Source: Bryobacteraceae bacterium
GTDB taxonomy: Bacteria > Acidobacteriota > Terriglobia > Bryobacterales > Bryobacteraceae
Direction of reading: 5' to 3'
Assembly: GCA_041394945.1 (NCBI GenBank)
Contig: JAWKHH010000004.1
Location: 372,001-436,000, forward strand
Length of the DNA stretch: 64,000 nt
Below the pieces are notes generated by a model, which was not told where the DNA came from, did not search any database, and worked only from the letters and a program-made list of their open reading frames with translations. The position numbers were made by a program, and so were the translations under genes. Position 1 is the stretch's first letter, and each line of letters starts with the position of its first letter. This document shows, piece by piece, positions 63,092 through 64,000 of this stretch.

Positions 63092-63898
63092 CTAGCGCCG
63101 GGCCTTGAGCCAGTCGCGCAAACGCGCCGGGTCGTCGGTGATGATGGCATCCACGCCCGCAGCGGCCAGCCGCGCCCAATCCGCCTCGTCGTTCGCCGTC
63201 CACGGAACCACCTGGAAGCTCTTGCCGTGCGCGGCGCGGACCACCTCCGGCGTCACAAGCGAATGCTCCGGCGAAAGGATCGTCGCGCCGGCTTCTTCCG
63301 TCATCGCCACTAGGTCGCGCGGCGGACCGGAATACAGCGCCGACCGGCGAATCTCCGGCGCCATCGCCCGCGCTGCGTGCAGCGTCCGGAAATCGAAGCT
63401 CTGGATGATCACGCGCCCGCCGAGCGCCCGCGACCGCACGGCGTCCACCAGCAGGCTCGCGAACTTTTCCGGACCGGGCGTGAGCTGCGGACGGTCGCGA
63501 AAAATCTTGGTTTCGATGTTGAACTCAAACTTCCCCCGCGGGGCCAGCGCCAGGACTTCATCGAGCGTCGGCACGCGCGTGCCGGGGATCTGCCCCCGGC
63601 CGCAGTCCCATTGGCGCAGCTCGGCCAGCGTCATCTCGCGAATGACTCGGGTGCCCGGCCCGCCGGAGCAATTCTTTTCGCTCAGGATGGGGTCGTGGGA
63701 GACAACCAGCACATCGTCGCGCGTGACAGCGAGGTCGAGTTCCAGCACGTCGACCCCCTCGCGGATGGCGTACTCGAAGGCGGGGATCGTGTTCTCCGGC
63801 ATCACGGCGCGTGCGCCTCGATGTCCGTGGATGAGGATGCGCGCTTCGGCGCCGATGGGAAGGAGCGTCATGAGAGCAAGCAAGTACCACACTCTCAT
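63092..63898 (-). CDS. Glycerophosphodiester phosphodiesterase, secreted
   Basis: 268 residues with a signal peptide (MRVWYLLALMTLLPIGAEA). The GDPD catalytic region is visible: HGHRGARAVMPENTIPAFEY, VDVLELDLAVTRDDVLVVSH and later KFEFNIETK. The two histidines (HRG and SHDP) and acidic metal ligands (EN, ELD) are present. It hydrolyses glycerophosphodiesters from phospholipids to glycerol-3-phosphate and alcohol. It is convergent with the TonB-receptor-like gene. The start is set at the ATG giving the signal peptide. Confidence 0.93.
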   Translation of the reverse strand: MRVWYLLALMTLLPIGAEARILIHGHRGARAVMPENTIPAFEYAIREGVDVLELDLAVTRDDVLVVSHDPILSEKNCSGGPGTRVIREMTLAELRQWDCGRGQIPGTRVPTLDEVLALAPRGKFEFNIETKIFRDRPQLTPGPEKFASLLVDAVRSRALGGRVIIQSFDFRTLHAARAMAPEIRRSALYSGPPRDLVAMTEEAGATILSPEHSLVTPEVVRAAHGKSFQVVPWTANDEADWARLAAAGVDAIITDDPARLRDWLKARR

Positions 63899-64000
63899 GA
63901 ATATCTCACGACGACGCGCGAGGCTCCACCGGAAAACGCGAACGCCGCGGGGCCGGTACGATTGGACCAAGCCCCGCGGCGCAGTGCATTCTCCGCCGGA
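63899..64000. other. Upstream edge, no gene seen
   Basis: About 100 bases at the window end, upstream of the phosphodiesterase. An open frame continues but does not look like protein. It may contain the promoter. Confidence 0.4.

Noticed and set aside
1..64000. tRNA, rRNA, riboswitch and insertion-sequence features
   Set aside because: I saw no convincing cloverleaf, conserved rRNA stretch, known riboswitch core or transposase; a profile search would be needed to exclude them fully.

Overview
The window is about 64 kb of GC-rich bacterial chromosome, coding on both strands in short runs. The gene content points to the phylum Acidobacteriota, most likely a Bryobacterales/Solibacter-type organism. 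The clues are an 836-aa duplicated MacB/FtsX permease of the acidobacterial ADOP kind, a large carboxypeptidase-regulatory/TonB-receptor-like outer-membrane protein, a PEP-CTERM protein, a DUF1592/DUF1552 secreted pair, a KSTGPKT-type small protein beside a terminase-like gene, and a PQQ-type sugar dehydrogenase. This assignment is inference from families; no rRNA or other marker gene is present.

Layout. 1-4184 (minus): the N-terminal part of argC, a PEP-CTERM protein and the ADOP permease. 4185-20066: a CRISPR-Cas locus of subtype I-G (formerly I-U). Its array has 44 repeats and 43 spacers (4977-8119). The leader appears to lie at the high-coordinate end, next to a fused cas4-cas1 gene and cas2 (minus strand). 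The effector operon cas3-csb3-csb1-csb2 lies 2.9 kb further on, on the plus strand. Between the two blocks sit a PQQ sugar dehydrogenase and a GNAT/DUF1778 (TacAT-type) toxin-antitoxin pair with a perfect 15-bp operator-like palindrome. A split, degenerate copy of the CRISPR repeat lies about 460 bp beyond the array's trailer end. 20281-22189: a KSTGPKT protein and a frameshifted, C-terminally truncated terminase-like ATPase, which I read as phage-derived debris beside the cas operon.

22203-37250: a MacB-type permease with a TPR protein, secreted MsrA, an Rrf2 regulator with a mono-haem protein, a PIN/Phd-type toxin-antitoxin, an AsmA-like protein, an esterase-like hydrolase, a zinc-finger protein divergent from a small HTH protein, an rpiB-glyA-glycosyltransferase operon, an ECF sigma factor with a zf-HC2 anti-sigma, a glycine/phenylalanine-rich secreted protein and a DUF3124 lipoprotein. 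37288-47484: a CPA2 antiporter, the DUF1592/DUF1552 pair, an isopropylmalate-dehydrogenase-family enzyme with an MFS transporter, and a GH5 glycosidase.

47566-52736: a TolC-like protein and RND-type adaptor, divergent from an NtrB/NtrC-like two-component system. No inner-membrane pump gene is present. 52747-57202: a frameshifted dGTPase, a small winged-helix-like protein, an M3 oligopeptidase and proC. 57320-63898: a stand-alone B12-binding mutase subunit, a NYN/LOTUS-type RNA-binding protein, a RidA protein, the large TonB-receptor-like protein and a glycerophosphodiesterase. No tRNA or rRNA gene was recognised.

The CRISPR locus has every part expected of a working I-G system: adaptation (Cas4-Cas1, Cas2), crRNA processing and Cascade (Csb2, Csb1, Csb3) and interference (Cas3). 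Two other genes (terminase and dGTPase) each carry a shift that one extra C in a short C run would repair, so assembly error must be excluded before either is called a true pseudogene.
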